The notes: generated from the letters alone by a model not told the origin. Counted from the stretch's first letter, positions 8,207-19,547 are shown. The stretch is 64,000 bases of DNA from an uncultured bacterium (GCA_949300345.1 CASGDR010000008.1:62001-126000); one strand, 5' to 3'. A program made the numbers and translations.

Positions 8207-9400
8207 TTACTTGATGATCTCGCTGACGGTACCGGCACCGACGGTCTTGCCGCCTTCGCGGATGGAGAACTTGGTTCCCTTTTCAAGAGCGATCGGGTGG
8301 ATCAGTTCGACGGTGATGGTGACATTGTCGCCCGGCATGACCATGTCGGTGCCAGCAGGCAGGGAGATGGAACCGGTGATGTCGGTGGTACGGATGAAGA
8401 ACTGGGGACGATAGCCGTTGAGGAAGGCAGTGTGACGGCCGCCTTCTTCCTTGGTAAGGACGTAGATGGCAGCAGTGAACTTCTGGTGCGGGACGATGCT
8501 ACCGGGCTTGGCGAGGACCTGGCCGCGTTCGACCTGGTCGTGGGTGATGCCACGGAGCAAAGCGCCGACGTTATCGCCGCCAACGGCGTAATCAAGGGTC
8601 TTGCGGAACATCTCAAGGCCGGTGATGACGGTCTTCTGGGTCGGACGGATACCGACGATTTCGACTTCTTCGTTGAGCTTGACCATGCCACGCTCGACAC
8701 GGCCGGTAACGACGGTGCCACGGCCGGAGATGGTCATGACGTCCTCGATCGGCATGAGGAAGGGCTTGTCGTCCTCACGGGCGGGATCGGGGATGTAGGT
8801 ATCAAGGGCATTGAGGAGTTCGTCGATGCACTTGACGTTGGGATCGTTGAGGTCCTTGGCTTCGCCGGCAGCGCGGGCAGAACCGCGGATGACGGGGACT
8901 TCGTCGCCCGGGAACTCATACTTGCTGAGGAGGTCGCGGACGTCCATTTCGACGAGGTCGATCAATTCGGGATCGTCGACGAGGTCGGTCTTGTTGATGA
9001 AGACGACGATGTGGGGAACACCGACCTGACGGGCAAGCAGGATGTGCTCGCGGGTCTGGGGCATGACGCCGTCGGTAGCGGCGACGACGAGGATGGCTCC
9101 GTCCATCTGGGCGGCACCGGTGATCATGTTCTTGATGTAGTCAGCGTGCCCCGGGCAGTCGACGTGGGCATAGTGCCTCTTGTCGGTTTCGTATTCGATG
9201 TGGGCGGTGTTGATCGTGATGCCACGGGCCTTTTCTTCAGGGGTGGCGTCGATCTTGTCGTAGGCCATGTCCTTGGCGAGGCCCTTCATGGCCAGCACGT
9301 GGGTGATGGCGGCGGTCAAGGTAGTCTTGCCGTGGTCGACGTGGCCGATGGTCCCGACGTTGACGTGGACGTGGTCACGGTTGAATTTCTCTTTTGCCAT
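8207..9400 (-). CDS. tuf: Elongation factor Tu
   Basis: GTPase that delivers aminoacyl-tRNA to the ribosome; 397 residues, full length. G1 is GHVDHGKT (19-26), G3 [13 protein letters not shown]4 NKTD, G5 GSARAAGE. Domain 2 and 3 hallmarks ([25 protein letters not shown]) are intact. A strong Shine-Dalgarno sequence (GGAGGAAATC) precedes the ATG. It is the last gene of the str operon and also has a likely promoter of its own in the 90-nt gap after fusA, as in many Bacilli. Codon use is strongly biased (GGC, ATC, AAG), as expected for a highly expressed gene. Confidence 0.99.
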   Translation of the reverse strand: MAKEKFNRDHVHVNVGTIGHVDHGKTTLTAAITHVLAMKGLAKDMAYDKIDATPEEKARGITINTAHIEYETDKRHYAHVDCPGHADYIKNMITGAAQMDGAILVVAATDGVMPQTREHILLARQVGVPHIVVFINKTDLVDDPELIDLVEMDVRDLLSKYEFPGDEVPVIRGSARAAGEAKDLNDPNVKCIDELLNALDTYIPDPAREDDKPFLMPIEDVMTISGRGTVVTGRVERGMVKLNEEVEIVGIRPTQKTVITGLEMFRKTLDYAVGGDNVGALLRGITHDQVERGQVLAKPGSIVPHQKFTAAIYVLTKEEGGRHTAFLNGYRPQFFIRTTDITGSISLPAGTDMVMPGDNVTITVELIHPIALEKGTKFSIREGGKTVGAGTVSEIIK

Positions 9401-9440
9401 TGTTAGTGATTTCCTCCGATTCTTGGATTAAGGCTAGATA

Positions 9441-9469
9441 ATGATAAGGTAGGTTGCCCGCTTAATCAA
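9441..9469 (-). promoter_or_regulatory. Candidate promoter for tuf in the fusA-tuf gap
   Basis: Minus-strand TTGATT (9464-9469), a 17-nt spacer and TATCAT (9441-9446) give a good sigma-A type promoter about 40 nt before the tuf ATG. A small hairpin CCTTAC-TTTA-GTAAGG lies just upstream at about 9472-9487, at the end of fusA. Confidence 0.5.
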
Positions 9470-9490
9470 TGCCTTACTAAAGTAAGGTAT

Positions 9491-11590
9491 TTAGCGGCCC
9501 GAGGCCTTCTTGACGATGGCTTCGGCAATGTAGCGCGGGCATTCGCCATAGTGGTCGAAGCTCATGGTGAAGTTGCCGCGGCCCTGGGTCAAGGACCTAA
9601 GGTCGGTGACATAGCCGAACATTTCGGCCAGAGGCACTTCGCAGTCGACCTGCTTGGCGTTGCCGCGTTGGGTTTCGCCGGTGAGCTGTCCCCTTCTGCG
9701 GGAGATATCGCCGATGACGTCGCCATAGTATTGCTCCGGCACGGTGATTTCCACCTTCATGATGGGCTCAAGCAACACCGGGTCGCACTTGGCGGCCGCG
9801 GCCTTGAGGGCCAAGGAGGCAGCGACTTTGTAGGCGGCTTCGCTGGAGTCGACATCGTGGTAGCTACCGTCGAAGAGGGTGGCTTTGATGTCGATGGCCG
9901 GATAGCCGGCGATAAGGCCGCGGGTAAGGGCATCTTCAAGGCCCATCTGGGTCGGCTTGATGAATTCCTTCGGAACGGCGCCGCCGACGATGGCATCGAC
10001 GAACTCGAAGCCTTTGCCCGGATTGGGTTCGAACCTGATCCAGACGTGGCCGTATTGGCCGTGTCCGCCGGTCTGCTTGACATAGCGTCCTTCGCATTCA
10101 CCGCTCTTGCGGATGGTTTCGCGGTAGTTGACCTGCGGGGCGCCGACATTGACGTCGACCCCGAATTCGCGCCTCATGCGCTCGACGAGGACGTCAAGCT
10201 GCAGTTCGCCGACGCCGGCGATGATTGTCTGTCCGGTTTCGGGGTTGTTGCGGATGCGGAAGGTCGGGTCTTCCTCAGCCAGTTTGGTCAAGGCGACCGA
10301 CATCTTTTCCTGGTCGGCCTTGGTCTTGGGCTCGACGGCCTCTTCCAGAACGGGGTCCGGGAAGACGAGGTTTTCGAGCACGACCGGGCAGGAGCTATCG
10401 GTCAAAGTGTCGCCGGTGGTGGTCGACTTGAGTCCCACGACCGCGCCGATTTCGCCGGCCTTGAGGCTTTCGACCTCCTGGCGGTGGTTGGCGTGCATTA
10501 GGACCAAGCGGGCGATGCGTTCCTGGTTGCCATGGCTGGAGTTCAGGACGTAGGTGCCGCTCTTTAGCGTACCCTGATAGACGCGGACATAGGCCAGACG
10601 CCCGATGAAGGGATCGGTCGCGATCTTGAAGGCTAGGCCCACGAAGGGCTTCTTGTCATCGGGGGTGCAGACGTATTCTTCGCCCTCGAGTTCGCCCTTT
10701 TCGCCCGGGATATCAAGTGGCGAGGGCAGATAGTCGATGACCCCGTCAAGCAAAGGCTGGACGCCCTTGTTCTTGTAGGCGGTGCCGCAGAAGACCGGGA
10801 AGAAGGTGCCGGTAAGGACGGCCTTGCGGATGGTGGACTTGATGAGTTCCACCGGGACTTCCTGTCCGTCTAGGACCAGCATCATGAGTTCCTCGTCGTA
10901 GTCGGCGAGCTTTTCAAGGAGGATCATGCGGTACTCTTCGGTCTTGTCCTTGAGTTCGGCCGGGATCTCGGTGGGAGCCGGCATTTCGTTATTCTGGTCG
11001 TCGGAGGCCCAGATGTAGGCCTTGCGCTCGATGATGTCGACCACGCCCTTGAAGCCGTTTTCCCTTCCGATCGGAAGCTGGACGGCCGGGGCGTTGGCGG
11101 CTAGTTTCTCCTTAAGGGAGTCAAGGCACATGTAGAAGTCGGCCCCGATGGCGTCCATCTTGTTGCAGAAGACGATGCGGGGGACATTGTACTTGGTGCC
11201 CTGGCGCCAGACGGTTTCGGTCTGCGGCTCGACCCCGTTTTTGGAGTCAAGGACGGTGACCGCGCCGTCAAGGACGCGGAGGGAACGCTCGACCTCGACG
11301 GTGAAGTCGACGTGCCCCGGGGTGTCGATGATATTGATGCGGTTGCCCTTCCAGAAGCAGGTGGTGGCGCTGCTGGTGATGGTGATGCCGCGCTCCTGTT
11401 CCTCTTCCATCCAGTCCATGACGGCGGTGCCTTCGTGGACCTCGCCGATCTTGTGGGTACGGCCGGTGTAATAGAGGATGCGTTCGCTAGTCGTGGTCTT
11501 GCCGGCATCGATGTGGGCCATGATGCCGATGTTGCGGGTATGGGCTAGATCGAAGGACTCGGTGTCCTTGATGGTGTTTTCGTTGGCCAT
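9491..11590 (-). CDS. fusA: Elongation factor G
   Basis: Translocation GTPase, 699 residues. G1 AHIDAGKTT, switch region [13 protein letters not shown]3 [15 protein letters not shown] and G4 NKMD are all present, and domains IV-V ([20 protein letters not shown]) are complete. The start is preceded by AAGGAG at good spacing. Located 9 nt after rpsG in the usual rpsL-rpsG-fusA-tuf order. Confidence 0.99.
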   Translation of the reverse strand: MANENTIKDTESFDLAHTRNIGIMAHIDAGKTTTSERILYYTGRTHKIGEVHEGTAVMDWMEEEQERGITITSSATTCFWKGNRINIIDTPGHVDFTVEVERSLRVLDGAVTVLDSKNGVEPQTETVWRQGTKYNVPRIVFCNKMDAIGADFYMCLDSLKEKLAANAPAVQLPIGRENGFKGVVDIIERKAYIWASDDQNNEMPAPTEIPAELKDKTEEYRMILLEKLADYDEELMMLVLDGQEVPVELIKSTIRKAVLTGTFFPVFCGTAYKNKGVQPLLDGVIDYLPSPLDIPGEKGELEGEEYVCTPDDKKPFVGLAFKIATDPFIGRLAYVRVYQGTLKSGTYVLNSSHGNQERIARLVLMHANHRQEVESLKAGEIGAVVGLKSTTTGDTLTDSSCPVVLENLVFPDPVLEEAVEPKTKADQEKMSVALTKLAEEDPTFRIRNNPETGQTIIAGVGELQLDVLVERMRREFGVDVNVGAPQVNYRETIRKSGECEGRYVKQTGGHGQYGHVWIRFEPNPGKGFEFVDAIVGGAVPKEFIKPTQMGLEDALTRGLIAGYPAIDIKATLFDGSYHDVDSSEAAYKVAASLALKAAAAKCDPVLLEPIMKVEITVPEQYYGDVIGDISRRRGQLTGETQRGNAKQVDCEVPLAEMFGYVTDLRSLTQGRGNFTMSFDHYGECPRYIAEAIVKKASGR

Positions 11591-11599
11591 AAATACTCC

Positions 11600-12070
11600 T
11601 TACCAGCGATAGTGGGCGTAGGCCTTGTTGGCCTCGGCCATCTTGTGGACGTCTTCCTTCTTCTTGATGGAAGCCCCGGTGCCGTTGGCGGCATCGATGA
11701 TCTCAGCGGCCAGCTTCTCTTCCATGGTCTTTTCATGGCGGAGCCTGGCGTAGGTGACCAGCCACCTAAGGCCTAGGGTCTGCTTCCTTTCGGGGGAAAC
11801 CTCGACTGGGACCTGGTAGTTGGCGGCGCCGATGCGGCGGACTTTGAGTTCGACTTCCGGCATGATGTTGTTGATGGCGGTAGCGAACACGTCGATGGCC
11901 GGCTGCTGGGTCTTCTCTTCGATGTTCTTGAAGGCTTTGTAGATGATGGTCTGGGCAGTGCCCCTCTTCCCGTCATACATGACGCGGTTGATGAGGCGGG
12001 TGACCAGCTTGGAATTGTATACGGGGTCGGGAAGGACGTCCCGCTTGATGTTCTTTCCTTTGCGTGACAT
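11600..12070 (-). CDS. rpsG: 30S ribosomal protein S7
   Basis: Primary 16S rRNA-binding protein that nucleates assembly of the 30S head. The 156-residue length and the segments [40 protein letters not shown] and YAHYRW at the very end are diagnostic. Strong Shine-Dalgarno AAGGAGG. It lies 12 nt downstream of rpsL. S7 commonly acts as translational repressor of str operons; no clear S7-binding structure can be pointed to here. Confidence 0.98.
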   Translation of the reverse strand: MSRKGKNIKRDVLPDPVYNSKLVTRLINRVMYDGKRGTAQTIIYKAFKNIEEKTQQPAIDVFATAINNIMPEVELKVRRIGAANYQVPVEVSPERKQTLGLRWLVTYARLRHEKTMEEKLAAEIIDAANGTGASIKKKEDVHKMAEANKAYAHYRW

Positions 12071-12082
12071 GGTTCTTCCTCC

Positions 12083-12505
12083 TTAGTTCTTGGCCTCTTT
12101 GGGCTTCTTGGTGCCATAGAGGCTGCGGCCCTGGCGCCTGGCTTCGATGCCGGCGCAGTCGAGGCATCCGCGGATGATGTGGTAACGGACGCCAGGGAGG
12201 TCCTTGACGCGGCCGCCGCGGATCATGACGGTGGAGTGGTCCTGAAGGTTATGGCCTTCCCCTCCGATGTAGGCGGTGACTTCATAGCCGTTGCTCAGCT
12301 TCACACGGGCGTATTTCCTAAGGGCCGAGTTCGGCTTCTTGGGGGTCATGACGCCGACACGGGTGCAGACTCCCCTCTTCTGGGCCGAGGGCTGGTTGGA
12401 AGTCCTCTTGGTGAGGCTATTGAAGCGCTTGCCTAGGGCCGGGGACTTGGACTTGGCTTTGGCGCTAGTCCTGCCGGAACGGACCAATTGGTTGATAGTT
12501 GGCAT
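12083..12505 (-). CDS. rpsL: 30S ribosomal protein S12
   Basis: Decoding-centre protein, 140 residues. The streptomycin-determining loops are wild-type-like: [11 protein letters not shown] and [13 protein letters not shown] both keep their Lys residues. Start preceded by GAGGAG. First gene of the leftward str operon, with a candidate promoter 25-54 nt upstream. Confidence 0.98.
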   Translation of the reverse strand: MPTINQLVRSGRTSAKAKSKSPALGKRFNSLTKRTSNQPSAQKRGVCTRVGVMTPKKPNSALRKYARVKLSNGYEVTAYIGGEGHNLQDHSTVMIRGGRVKDLPGVRYHIIRGCLDCAGIEARRQGRSLYGTKKPKEAKN

Positions 12506-12529
12506 GTTTGCTCCTCTTCTTTCTTATCT

Positions 12530-12559
12530 ACTTTATTCACACATTTCCCGGTGTGTCAG
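12530..12559 (-). promoter_or_regulatory. Candidate promoter of the str operon
   Basis: Minus-strand CTGACA (12554-12559), an 18-nt spacer and TAAAGT (12530-12535), with transcription expected near 12523. The spacer and flank contain an ACAC...GTGT inverted repeat that could be an operator. Further upstream (about 12580-12592) lies a small GCCC-loop-GGGC hairpin. Confidence 0.45.
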
Positions 12560-12721
12560 GGGTTGCCCCTTTCAAAAGCCCCTATAGGGCAATCGCGGCA
12601 ACGGACAAATGATAATGCCCTAGGCTACTCTAAGCAATAGAAATCGTCCAATTGATGTGCGCGCATGCATATGGGCGTTTCCTCTCTACGAGACGGGGGC
12701 GGGATGGTCTATGATACAGGC

Positions 12722-13402
12722 ATGAAAAAGTTGGCCCCCCTGCATCTATTTGCCTTGCTTCCCCTGCTTGTTGGATGTGCGACCGGGGAGATTTCCTTCA
12801 GCGAGGGAATGGCAGAACTCAAATCCATCTATGAGGCGGCCCAAGGGGGATCGACCATTATCCCCGAGGCCTATACCTATGAAGGCGAGGTGGAGATAGA
12901 GGATTGCTATTATAAGGAAACCACGAGGATCTCCCTGAATGAGTCCTACTATTTCCACCGCTTGGAAAAAGAGGTCGGCGGAATCACCTATTACCAGAAC
13001 CAATACGCCTATGTCGGGGTCGAAAACGCCACGACCTATTTCTATAGGGCCGCCGTCTACAATACCGCCGACTTCACCGTCCTTATGGATACGGTCAAGT
13101 CCTTCAGCAAGCGCGAGGTAGCCGACGAGGCCCCCTTCATCGAGCAGTACTATGACGAATTCTATTACCCCTTGCTCGAACTGCCCAAGGAGCTATACCT
13201 GCTGCTTGAGCAATTCCCCGAAGGCACCGTATTCCATAAGGGGCTAGGCTATCTAAACGTCCATACCCTAGATGGGGACTATTACTTCAATAGCGGGCTC
13301 ATCAGCGAGCTATCCACCGTCACCGAAAGCGGCCGCTTCTATTATGGCCTCGCGGTCATGGAAATCCCCCATTACGATTCGACCTGGAACGAGCTTTCCT
13401 AA
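12722..13402 (+). CDS. Lipoprotein of unknown function
   Basis: A 226-residue exported lipoprotein: MKK start, hydrophobic core and lipobox LVGC with acceptor Cys19. The mature part is rich in Tyr, Glu and Phe with alternating aromatic residues (YYKETTRISLNESYYF), suggesting a beta-rich fold. It resembles no family I can name. The ATG at 12722 was chosen because it starts the signal peptide exactly; a TATGAT hexamer ends 6 nt before it and there is no Shine-Dalgarno sequence, so it may be leaderless. It is divergent from the str operon and monocistronic, with a terminator right after the stop. Confidence 0.75.
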   Translation: MKKLAPLHLFALLPLLVGCATGEISFSEGMAELKSIYEAAQGGSTIIPEAYTYEGEVEIEDCYYKETTRISLNESYYFHRLEKEVGGITYYQNQYAYVGVENATTYFYRAAVYNTADFTVLMDTVKSFSKREVADEAPFIEQYYDEFYYPLLELPKELYLLLEQFPEGTVFHKGLGYLNVHTLDGDYYFNSGLISELSTVTESGRFYYGLAVMEIPHYDSTWNELS

Positions 13403-13407
13403 TAAAA

Positions 13408-13424
13408 AGGCGGCTAAGCCGCCT
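13408..13424. terminator. Bidirectional intrinsic terminator
   Basis: Perfect 7-bp stem AGGCGGC/GCCGCCT with a TAA loop. T-rich tails occur on both sides (ATTTTCC on plus, TTTTTATT on minus). It serves the plus-strand lipoprotein and the convergent aquaporin gene. Confidence 0.85.
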
Positions 13425-13430
13425 ATTTTC

Positions 13431-14189
13431 CTATTTCCTCAAGGACCTGATGTGCCTGAGCTTATTGAAGGTGTGGTTCCATAAGACGAAGAGCCCCGAA
13501 CCGAAGCTCGCGCCCAAGAAGGGTATAACCACGAAGAGCCAGGATACCGACCAGCTTTCCATCGCGTCCGGGTTCCCGCTTAATAGATAAGCCATGTCCG
13601 CGCCGAGGGTCAAAAAGGGATTTAGGGCCGGCGGCATGCCGGAGCTGAACATCCCTAGGAACATGGAAATCGAGGCTAGGCCCACGCCCAATACCAAACC
13701 GGCCCGGCCATTGTTTTCCTTTCTGGAGATGACCTGCAGATAGAAGAAGTAATAGATGGTGGTTACAAAGGCGATCAGAAGCAGGAAATAGATGTAGTAC
13801 ATCCCCTCGAAGCCATCCAAGGCGATGTTTTCGGTGGGAAGATAGGGAAGATTGCCCCCGTTGATGAGCATGATGGAACCCGCGGCCGCGTAGGCCCCGA
13901 CCACCGCGCCGAGGAACTGGCCGAGGAAATACAATAGGCATTCCACCAGCCCGATCTTGCGGCAAAGCAAAGCCGCAAAGGTCACCGCCGGGTTGAAATG
14001 CCCCCGCCCATAAGGGGCGAAGCAGTAATAGGAGATGATGAGACTTACGCCTACCATCACGGATTTGAAGACATAGGCGATGGAAGATTCCATCCCCGAA
14101 TAGAAGGCGACGTATACGCTCATGATGGTCAGGAAGACCAAGACCATCGTGCCGATGAATTCGCCAAGGGAATCTCTAAGGTAATTCAT
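13431..14189 (-). CDS. MIP-family channel (aquaporin/glycerol facilitator-like) with atypical second NPA box
   Basis: A 252-residue protein with six membrane segments arranged as in aquaporins. The first pore loop is canonical (GHFNPAVT, NPA at 66-68). The second reads PPALNPFLTLG (190-193), so NPA has become NPF and the Arg that normally follows it, part of the selectivity filter, is Leu. The N-terminus DSLGEFIGTMVLVFL is classic for the family. It should still form a channel but with altered selectivity; water/glycerol transport should not be assumed. It lies between two lipoprotein genes, 15 nt after a terminator. Confidence 0.82.
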   Translation of the reverse strand: MNYLRDSLGEFIGTMVLVFLTIMSVYVAFYSGMESSIAYVFKSVMVGVSLIISYYCFAPYGRGHFNPAVTFAALLCRKIGLVECLLYFLGQFLGAVVGAYAAAGSIMLINGGNLPYLPTENIALDGFEGMYYIYFLLLIAFVTTIYYFFYLQVISRKENNGRAGLVLGVGLASISMFLGMFSSGMPPALNPFLTLGADMAYLLSGNPDAMESWSVSWLFVVIPFLGASFGSGLFVLWNHTFNKLRHIRSLRK

Positions 14190-14206
14190 AGAACCTAATC
14201 AAACAA

Positions 14207-14224
14207 AAGGGGCCGAAGCCCCTT
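14207..14224 (-). terminator. Intrinsic terminator after the 14.2-15.3 kb lipoprotein gene
   Basis: Stem AAGGGGC/GCCCCTT (14207-14213 with 14218-14224) with loop CGAA, followed on the minus strand by TTTGTTTGATT. Confidence 0.8.
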
Positions 14225-14239
14225 AATTATAATGTCGTC

Positions 14240-15310
14240 TTAACCGACGTAGCTATTCAAATCGGGAAGGACTACCGCATCGGCGTTCTCGCCGTACTTG
14301 TAGGAACCGCTGCTTTCAAGGACGAAGTCGATGTGGTCGGTGGTCAGGCTATCCTCTCCGACGGTCTCATAGTCGAGGTCGATATCGATGTCGGTCGTGA
14401 ATCCGGTGAAGGTCAGATGGTCGAAGCTTAGGCTCACCACGAAGGAGTTGATGGTGAGGTAGCTATACTCCTGCTCCCCCATCGCATTGATCTCTTCGTC
14501 GCTCAGGGCGCTATCGCGGTGCTGCAGCTTATAGAATTCGCGGTAGACATTGATGAGGTCTTGCTTATCCAGATCCAGCTTCAGGGTATAGACATTGTCC
14601 CAGCCTTCGACCTGGATGAGCGAGCCGATGGCGTCGATGACGTCGTTGGCCTCTGAGATAAAGTTGACGAGTTTACCAAGGACATTGTCCCCGCAGATGG
14701 GCTCGGTCTTATCCTTGAAGAGGTTGGAAGAGACGATCCTCTTGGGATTGTTCACGAAATCGGTGAGGTTGAGATTATCCAAGGCCGTCTGCAGTTCGGG
14801 ATCGGTGAGGTCGGCATAAAGCTTCCCGGAATCGACGTAGAGGGCGATGTCGAGACCTTCGTACTTGAGCAAGGAAGCGGTGATATCGAGATAGTAATCG
14901 TTATCGAGCTTCAGCTCATGGGAGTCGAAATGGCCCTTGATGGCAAAGTTGGACTCAGTAGGAGCCTTATCGAGGTTATCGCCTCCGATTAAGAGGGTGC
15001 CCCCAACCAAAGTGTGGGACGCCGCAAACGAATTGGTGGCAACGGCAGAGGAAGCATCCGTCTCATATTCGGTGCGATCATAGGTAGAACGGTTATAGCC
15101 GAACTGGAAGTTATCGGTAGCAAGCTCGGCGGAGAAGGCCGAGGCTGAAGCGGCTTCCTCGGCGGAGGGAAGCACGGCATTTAGGACCTTGTTGACGATT
15201 TGGGATTCGCTGGTGGGTTCCTGGTCGGCGGGCAGTCCGTGTTCGATGGAGCAGGAAGCTAGGCCAAGGGGAATCAGGGCAGCGCTTAATAGCAATAGGT
15301 TTTTCTTCAT
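14240..15310 (-). CDS. Lipoprotein of unknown function
   Basis: A 356-residue exported protein with signal peptide MKKNLLLLSAALIPLG and lipobox LASC (Cys20). The mature chain is acidic, rich in Asp, Ser, Asn and Leu, with many short beta-strand-like segments (LKLDNDYYLDITASLL, YLTINSFVVSLSFDHL). No recognised domain. The ATG at 15310 is preferred over the in-frame TTG four codons upstream, because GGA lies just before it and the signal peptide then starts with MKK. Monocistronic on the minus strand with its own terminator. Confidence 0.75.
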   Translation of the reverse strand: MKKNLLLLSAALIPLGLASCSIEHGLPADQEPTSESQIVNKVLNAVLPSAEEAASASAFSAELATDNFQFGYNRSTYDRTEYETDASSAVATNSFAASHTLVGGTLLIGGDNLDKAPTESNFAIKGHFDSHELKLDNDYYLDITASLLKYEGLDIALYVDSGKLYADLTDPELQTALDNLNLTDFVNNPKRIVSSNLFKDKTEPICGDNVLGKLVNFISEANDVIDAIGSLIQVEGWDNVYTLKLDLDKQDLINVYREFYKLQHRDSALSDEEINAMGEQEYSYLTINSFVVSLSFDHLTFTGFTTDIDIDLDYETVGEDSLTTDHIDFVLESSGSYKYGENADAVVLPDLNSYVG

Positions 15311-15494
15311 AATTTTTTCCAAAGGGCCCTTTTAGGGCAAGACGGAATATAAACCAAGGTTCGATTAATGAAAAGCGCAAGTTTTCAGAAGTTAATAGAC
15401 AAATGGCTATATGTTTGTCGATTAATTAGCAATGGTCGGCAAAACCTAGTTTTTAGACAAAATTAAAAAATTGTCCAAAAATGGCAAAAACAAA

Positions 15495-15522
15495 AGCCCG
15501 GAGCGCTTCTAAGCCCCGGGCT
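15495..15522 (-). terminator. Intrinsic terminator after rpoC
   Basis: Minus-strand stem AGCCCGG/CCGGGCT (15516-15522 with 15495-15501), followed by TTTTGTTTTTGCC. It ends the rplK-to-rpoC region 13 nt past the rpoC stop. Confidence 0.85.
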
Positions 15523-15534
15523 AATGCGGATGGT

Positions 15535-18500
15535 TTAGTTCTCGAAGGGACGGTCGTGGGCCTCGATGTAGGAGTCTTTGACCTCCTTCATGCGGCTAAC
15601 GACGGTGAAGTCCTTGAGCAGTTCGGCTTCCTCTTCGCGGCTGAGCAGTCCGGTACCGGCCGGGATGAGTTTGCCGGTGATGACGTTCTCCTTCAGGCCG
15701 TGGAGCGGATCGGTCTTGGCCTTGATGGCCGCGTCCGTGAGCACCCTGGTGGTTTCCTGGAAGGAAGCCGCCGAGAGGAAGGAGTTGGTGGCTAGGGCCG
15801 CCTTGGTGATGCCAAGGATCCTCGGAGAAGCCAAAGCCGGACGCTTGCCCTCAAGCAAGGCCTTCTTGTTGGCCTCGGTGAAGACATCGCGGTCGACATG
15901 CTGTCCGGGGAAGAGGTTGGTGTCCCCGCCGTCGATGATCATGACCTTGCGGAGCATCTGGCGCAGGATGACTTCGATGTGCTTGTCGGAAATGCCGATG
16001 CCCTGGGCTTGGTATACCTTCTGGATTTCCTTGATGATGTAGACCTGGACCTTTTCGGTGTCGGCCACAAGTAGTAGTTCCTTGGGGTTGACCGCGCCTT
16101 CGGTGATCTTGCCGCCGGCTTCGACGACATCGCCCTCCTTGACGCGGAGCCTGGCTCCGTAAGGGATGTCATAGACTTCCACTTCCGGTTCGGAAGCTTC
16201 GGCAGTCGCCTTGGAGGTGGAGACCACGGTCACCTGGCGGAGTCCGTTTCCGGTATCTTCGATCTTCTCGACCACGCCTTCGAACTTGGCGATCTTGGCC
16301 TCGCCCTTAGGGGCACGGGCCTCGACGAGTTCCTGGACACGGGGCAGACCTTGGGTGATGTCCGAGCCGGCGACGCCGCCGGTATGGAAGACCCGCATGG
16401 TGAGCTGGGTACCCGGTTCGCCGATGCTTTGGGCGGCCATGATGCCGACGGCTTCTCCGAGTTCGACCAGCTTGCCGGTGGCCATGTTGCGGCCATAGCA
16501 GTGGCGGCAGACCCCGTCATGGGTCTGGCAGGTAAGGATGGACCTGATTTCGACTTCGGTGATGCCGCAATCGACGATCTTCTTGGCCGCATCCTCGTCG
16601 ATCATGGTGTCCCCGGCGACTAGGACTTCCCCAGTCTGAGGATTGACCACGTCATGCATGGCGAAGCGGCCGACCAGACGGTCATATAGGGGCACGATGT
16701 CCTTTTCGCGTCCGGTGTCGCGGATGACCCTGACCTTGAAGCCATGGTCGCAGTGGCAGTTTTCTTCCCTGACGATGACGTCTTGGGAAACGTCGACCAG
16801 CTTACGGGTGAGATAACCCGAGTCGGCGGTCTTAAGGGCGGTGTCGGCACCGCCTTTGCGGGCGCCGTGGGTGGCGATGAAGAACTCGGCCACCTTCATG
16901 CCCTCGCGGAAGCAGGTGGTAATGGGCAGCTCGATGGTTTCGTTCTTGGGGTTGGACATCAGGCCGCGCATGCCGATCAGCTGACGGAAGTTATCTAGAC
17001 TTCCGCGGGCGCCGGAGTCGGACATGATGACCAAGGGGTTCTTCTTGTCCTTTTCCAGGACCTTGGCCACGTCTTCGCGGACGGAGTTGGAAACCCCTTC
17101 CCAGACGCGGCAGACGGTGCGGTGCCTCTCTTCGTCGGAGAGTAGGCCCCTCCTATATAGGGCAGCGATCCTATCGACCTTCTTCTGCCCTAGGGCCACC
17201 TTCTCGTCCTTGCCCTTGATGGTGTTCATGTCGGAGATGGCGATGGTAACCGAGGAGTGGGTGGAATATTCGAAGCCCTGGTCCTTGATCTTGTCGAGCA
17301 CGGCCGAGGTTTTGGCGGTTCCGTACTTGTGGAAGATCATGTCGATGATGGTACCTAGGTCCTTCTTCTTGACCGGGCTACGCAGGGGCAGGTCGGCCAG
17401 ATAGCGGCGCAAAACGTCCTCTTCTTCGATGGTAATGGAGAAATCGCTTCCTTCTTCCTTGAAGGTCTTGCTCCCCTTGCCCTTAGTGGCCTTGGCCAGT
17501 TCGCTAGGCGAAACGAACCAGGACTCGATGGCCTCTTTGGAGGCATTGGGCTTATCGCCGTTGATGTAGACGAAATCGTCGGGGAAGATGTCGTTGAAGA
17601 TGATCTTGCCGACCGTGGTGATGAGGTATTTGCCCTTCACCGATTCGGGCAAGGAGCATTCGTGGAGGTCCTCGCCGAAGTTCTTGTGGAGGGAACAGGC
17701 GCGCAGGGCGATGCGGTTATGTAGGCTCACCGAGCCGATCTCATAGGCATCGCGGATCTCTTCGATGGAGGCGAAGACCTTGCCTTCGCTTCTAGCGAAG
17801 CGTTCGAACTTCTCGGCTTCCTCGTCGTCTTTGAGGCGGCGGGCTTTGGCGGCCCTTTCAAGGAAGTCGTCGATCCCCTCTTCGATGGTGAGGTAGTAGT
17901 TTCCAAGCACCATGTCCTGGGAAGGAACGACGATGGGTTTGCCGTCCTTGGGACCGAGGATGTTGTTGGAGGCTAGCATCAGGTTGAGGGCTTCGGCCTG
18001 GGCCTCTTTGGACAAGGGCACGTGGACGGCCATTTGGTCGCCGTCGAAGTCGGCGTTGAAGCCGGTGCAGACCAAGGGGTGCAGACGGATGGCCCTTCCA
18101 TCGACCAACTTGGGCTGGAAGGCCTGGATGCCCAGACGGTGGAGGGTCGGAGCGCGGTTTAGCAAGACAGGATGGTCGGAGATGATGGATTCGACGATGT
18201 CGAAGACCACCGATTCGTAGCGGTCGATGAACTTGTCGGCCTGCTTGTGGGCGGTGACATAGCCATCGCGGATCAAGATCGCCGCAATGAAGGGACGAAG
18301 CAGCTGGATGGCCATTTCACGGGGCAATCCGCACTGGTACATCTTGAGGTCGGGTCCGACGGCAATGACCGAACGGCCGGAGTAATCGACGCGCTTTCCA
18401 AGCAGGTTCTGCCTGAAGCGGCCCTGCTTGCCTTTGAGTCCGCTGGATAAGGATTTCAAGGCCCTACCGGAGGTGCCGGTGACCGGCTTGGCCCTACGGC

Positions 18501-19536
18501 CATTGTCAAATAGGGCGTCGACGGCTTCCTGAAGCATGCGCTTTTCGTTCATCAAGATGACGTAGGGAGCGTTCATGTCAATCAGCTTCTTCATGCGGTT
18601 GTTGCGGGAAATGACGCGGCGGTAGAGATCGTTGAGATCGGAGGCCGCGAAACGTCCGCCGTCAAGGGGAAGCATGGGGCGCAGGTCGGGCGGGATGACC
18701 GGGATGACGTCTAGGACCATCCATTCGGGCTTCTGCTTGGAATTGCGGAAGGCCTCGACGGCGTCCAGCCTCTTGGCCAATTTCGCCCTCTTTTCGGAGG
18801 TGTTGGCCTGGCGGATTTCCTCGATGATGGACTTGTATTGCTCATCGAGGTCGACTTCCTTTAGTAGCCTCTTGATGGCCGCGGCACCCTCGCCGAATTC
18901 GGCGCCGGTGTACTTGGAAATGAAGGCGGCATTGGAGGAAAAATCAAAGGTTTCGTTGGGGTTTTGCATCTTATCGATGAGCTCGGAGGCCTTGAGGTCG
19001 TCGGCCGAGCCCGGTTCGATTTCCGCGCGGAAGTCCTCGATGGCCTGCACCATGACGATGCGGGCGGTCTTCTCGTCGAGGAACTGCTTGTACTTGAGGA
19101 CGCGCGATTCGCCCTCGCTCAAGCAGATGTGGGCATTGAAGTAGATGATTTCTTCAAGCTGCTTGGGCGGCATGTCGAGCACTAGGCCCATGCGGGAGGG
19201 GATGCCCTTGAGGTACCAGATGTGGGAGCAGGGCGAGACGAGCTCGATGTGGCCCATCCTCTCGCGCCTGAATTCCTTGGAGATGACCTCGACGCCGCAC
19301 TTTTCGCAGGTGATGCCCTGGAAGCGGATCTTCTTGTACTTGCCGCAGTGGCATTCGTAGTCCTTGCTAGGACCGAAGATCTTTTCGCAGAAAAGTCCCC
19401 CCATTTCGGGTTTCTGGGACCTGTAGTTGATGGTTTCGGCCCTGGTGACTTCCCCGTGGGACCAGCCACGGATGTCATCGGGGGAGGCAAGCCCGACTTG
19501 GACGGACTTGAGTTGTTCGATGCTGAAGGTGTCCAT
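15535..19536 (-). CDS. rpoC: RNA polymerase beta' subunit
   Basis: Catalytic subunit of RNA polymerase, 1333 residues, at the long end for Bacilli and closer to Mollicutes-type proteins. The N-terminal zinc ribbon uses CHCG and CEKC (Cys62, 64, 77, 80). The magnesium triad is in NADFDGDQM (494-502). The second zinc site has CHCDHGF and later [11 protein letters not shown]. Trigger-loop and bridge-helix regions ([37 protein letters not shown]) are intact. It starts 11 nt after rpoB with GGAGGAAT as Shine-Dalgarno. Confidence 0.99.
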   Translation of the reverse strand: MDTFSIEQLKSVQVGLASPDDIRGWSHGEVTRAETINYRSQKPEMGGLFCEKIFGPSKDYECHCGKYKKIRFQGITCEKCGVEVISKEFRRERMGHIELVSPCSHIWYLKGIPSRMGLVLDMPPKQLEEIIYFNAHICLSEGESRVLKYKQFLDEKTARIVMVQAIEDFRAEIEPGSADDLKASELIDKMQNPNETFDFSSNAAFISKYTGAEFGEGAAAIKRLLKEVDLDEQYKSIIEEIRQANTSEKRAKLAKRLDAVEAFRNSKQKPEWMVLDVIPVIPPDLRPMLPLDGGRFAASDLNDLYRRVISRNNRMKKLIDMNAPYVILMNEKRMLQEAVDALFDNGRRAKPVTGTSGRALKSLSSGLKGKQGRFRQNLLGKRVDYSGRSVIAVGPDLKMYQCGLPREMAIQLLRPFIAAILIRDGYVTAHKQADKFIDRYESVVFDIVESIISDHPVLLNRAPTLHRLGIQAFQPKLVDGRAIRLHPLVCTGFNADFDGDQMAVHVPLSKEAQAEALNLMLASNNILGPKDGKPIVVPSQDMVLGNYYLTIEEGIDDFLERAAKARRLKDDEEAEKFERFARSEGKVFASIEEIRDAYEIGSVSLHNRIALRACSLHKNFGEDLHECSLPESVKGKYLITTVGKIIFNDIFPDDFVYINGDKPNASKEAIESWFVSPSELAKATKGKGSKTFKEEGSDFSITIEEEDVLRRYLADLPLRSPVKKKDLGTIIDMIFHKYGTAKTSAVLDKIKDQGFEYSTHSSVTIAISDMNTIKGKDEKVALGQKKVDRIAALYRRGLLSDEERHRTVCRVWEGVSNSVREDVAKVLEKDKKNPLVIMSDSGARGSLDNFRQLIGMRGLMSNPKNETIELPITTCFREGMKVAEFFIATHGARKGGADTALKTADSGYLTRKLVDVSQDVIVREENCHCDHGFKVRVIRDTGREKDIVPLYDRLVGRFAMHDVVNPQTGEVLVAGDTMIDEDAAKKIVDCGITEVEIRSILTCQTHDGVCRHCYGRNMATGKLVELGEAVGIMAAQSIGEPGTQLTMRVFHTGGVAGSDITQGLPRVQELVEARAPKGEAKIAKFEGVVEKIEDTGNGLRQVTVVSTSKATAEASEPEVEVYDIPYGARLRVKEGDVVEAGGKITEGAVNPKELLLVADTEKVQVYIIKEIQKVYQAQGIGISDKHIEVILRQMLRKVMIIDGGDTNLFPGQHVDRDVFTEANKKALLEGKRPALASPRILGITKAALATNSFLSAASFQETTRVLTDAAIKAKTDPLHGLKENVITGKLIPAGTGLLSREEEAELLKDFTVVSRMKEVKDSYIEAHDRPFEN

Positions 19537-19547
19537 GTTATTCCTCC

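Noticed and set aside
8297-9406. 369-codon open frame on the plus strand opposite tuf
   Set aside because: It is antisense to a strongly codon-biased gene; its composition (runs of Asp, Gly, Val) is a mirror of the tuf codons and there is no ribosome-binding site.
9551-10501. 316-codon open frame on the plus strand opposite fusA
   Set aside because: Antisense shadow of fusA with the same artificial Gly/Asp/Val-rich composition.
12083-12505. Streptomycin-resistance type S12
   Set aside because: Both Lys residues of the [11 protein letters not shown] and [10 protein letters not shown] loops are wild type.
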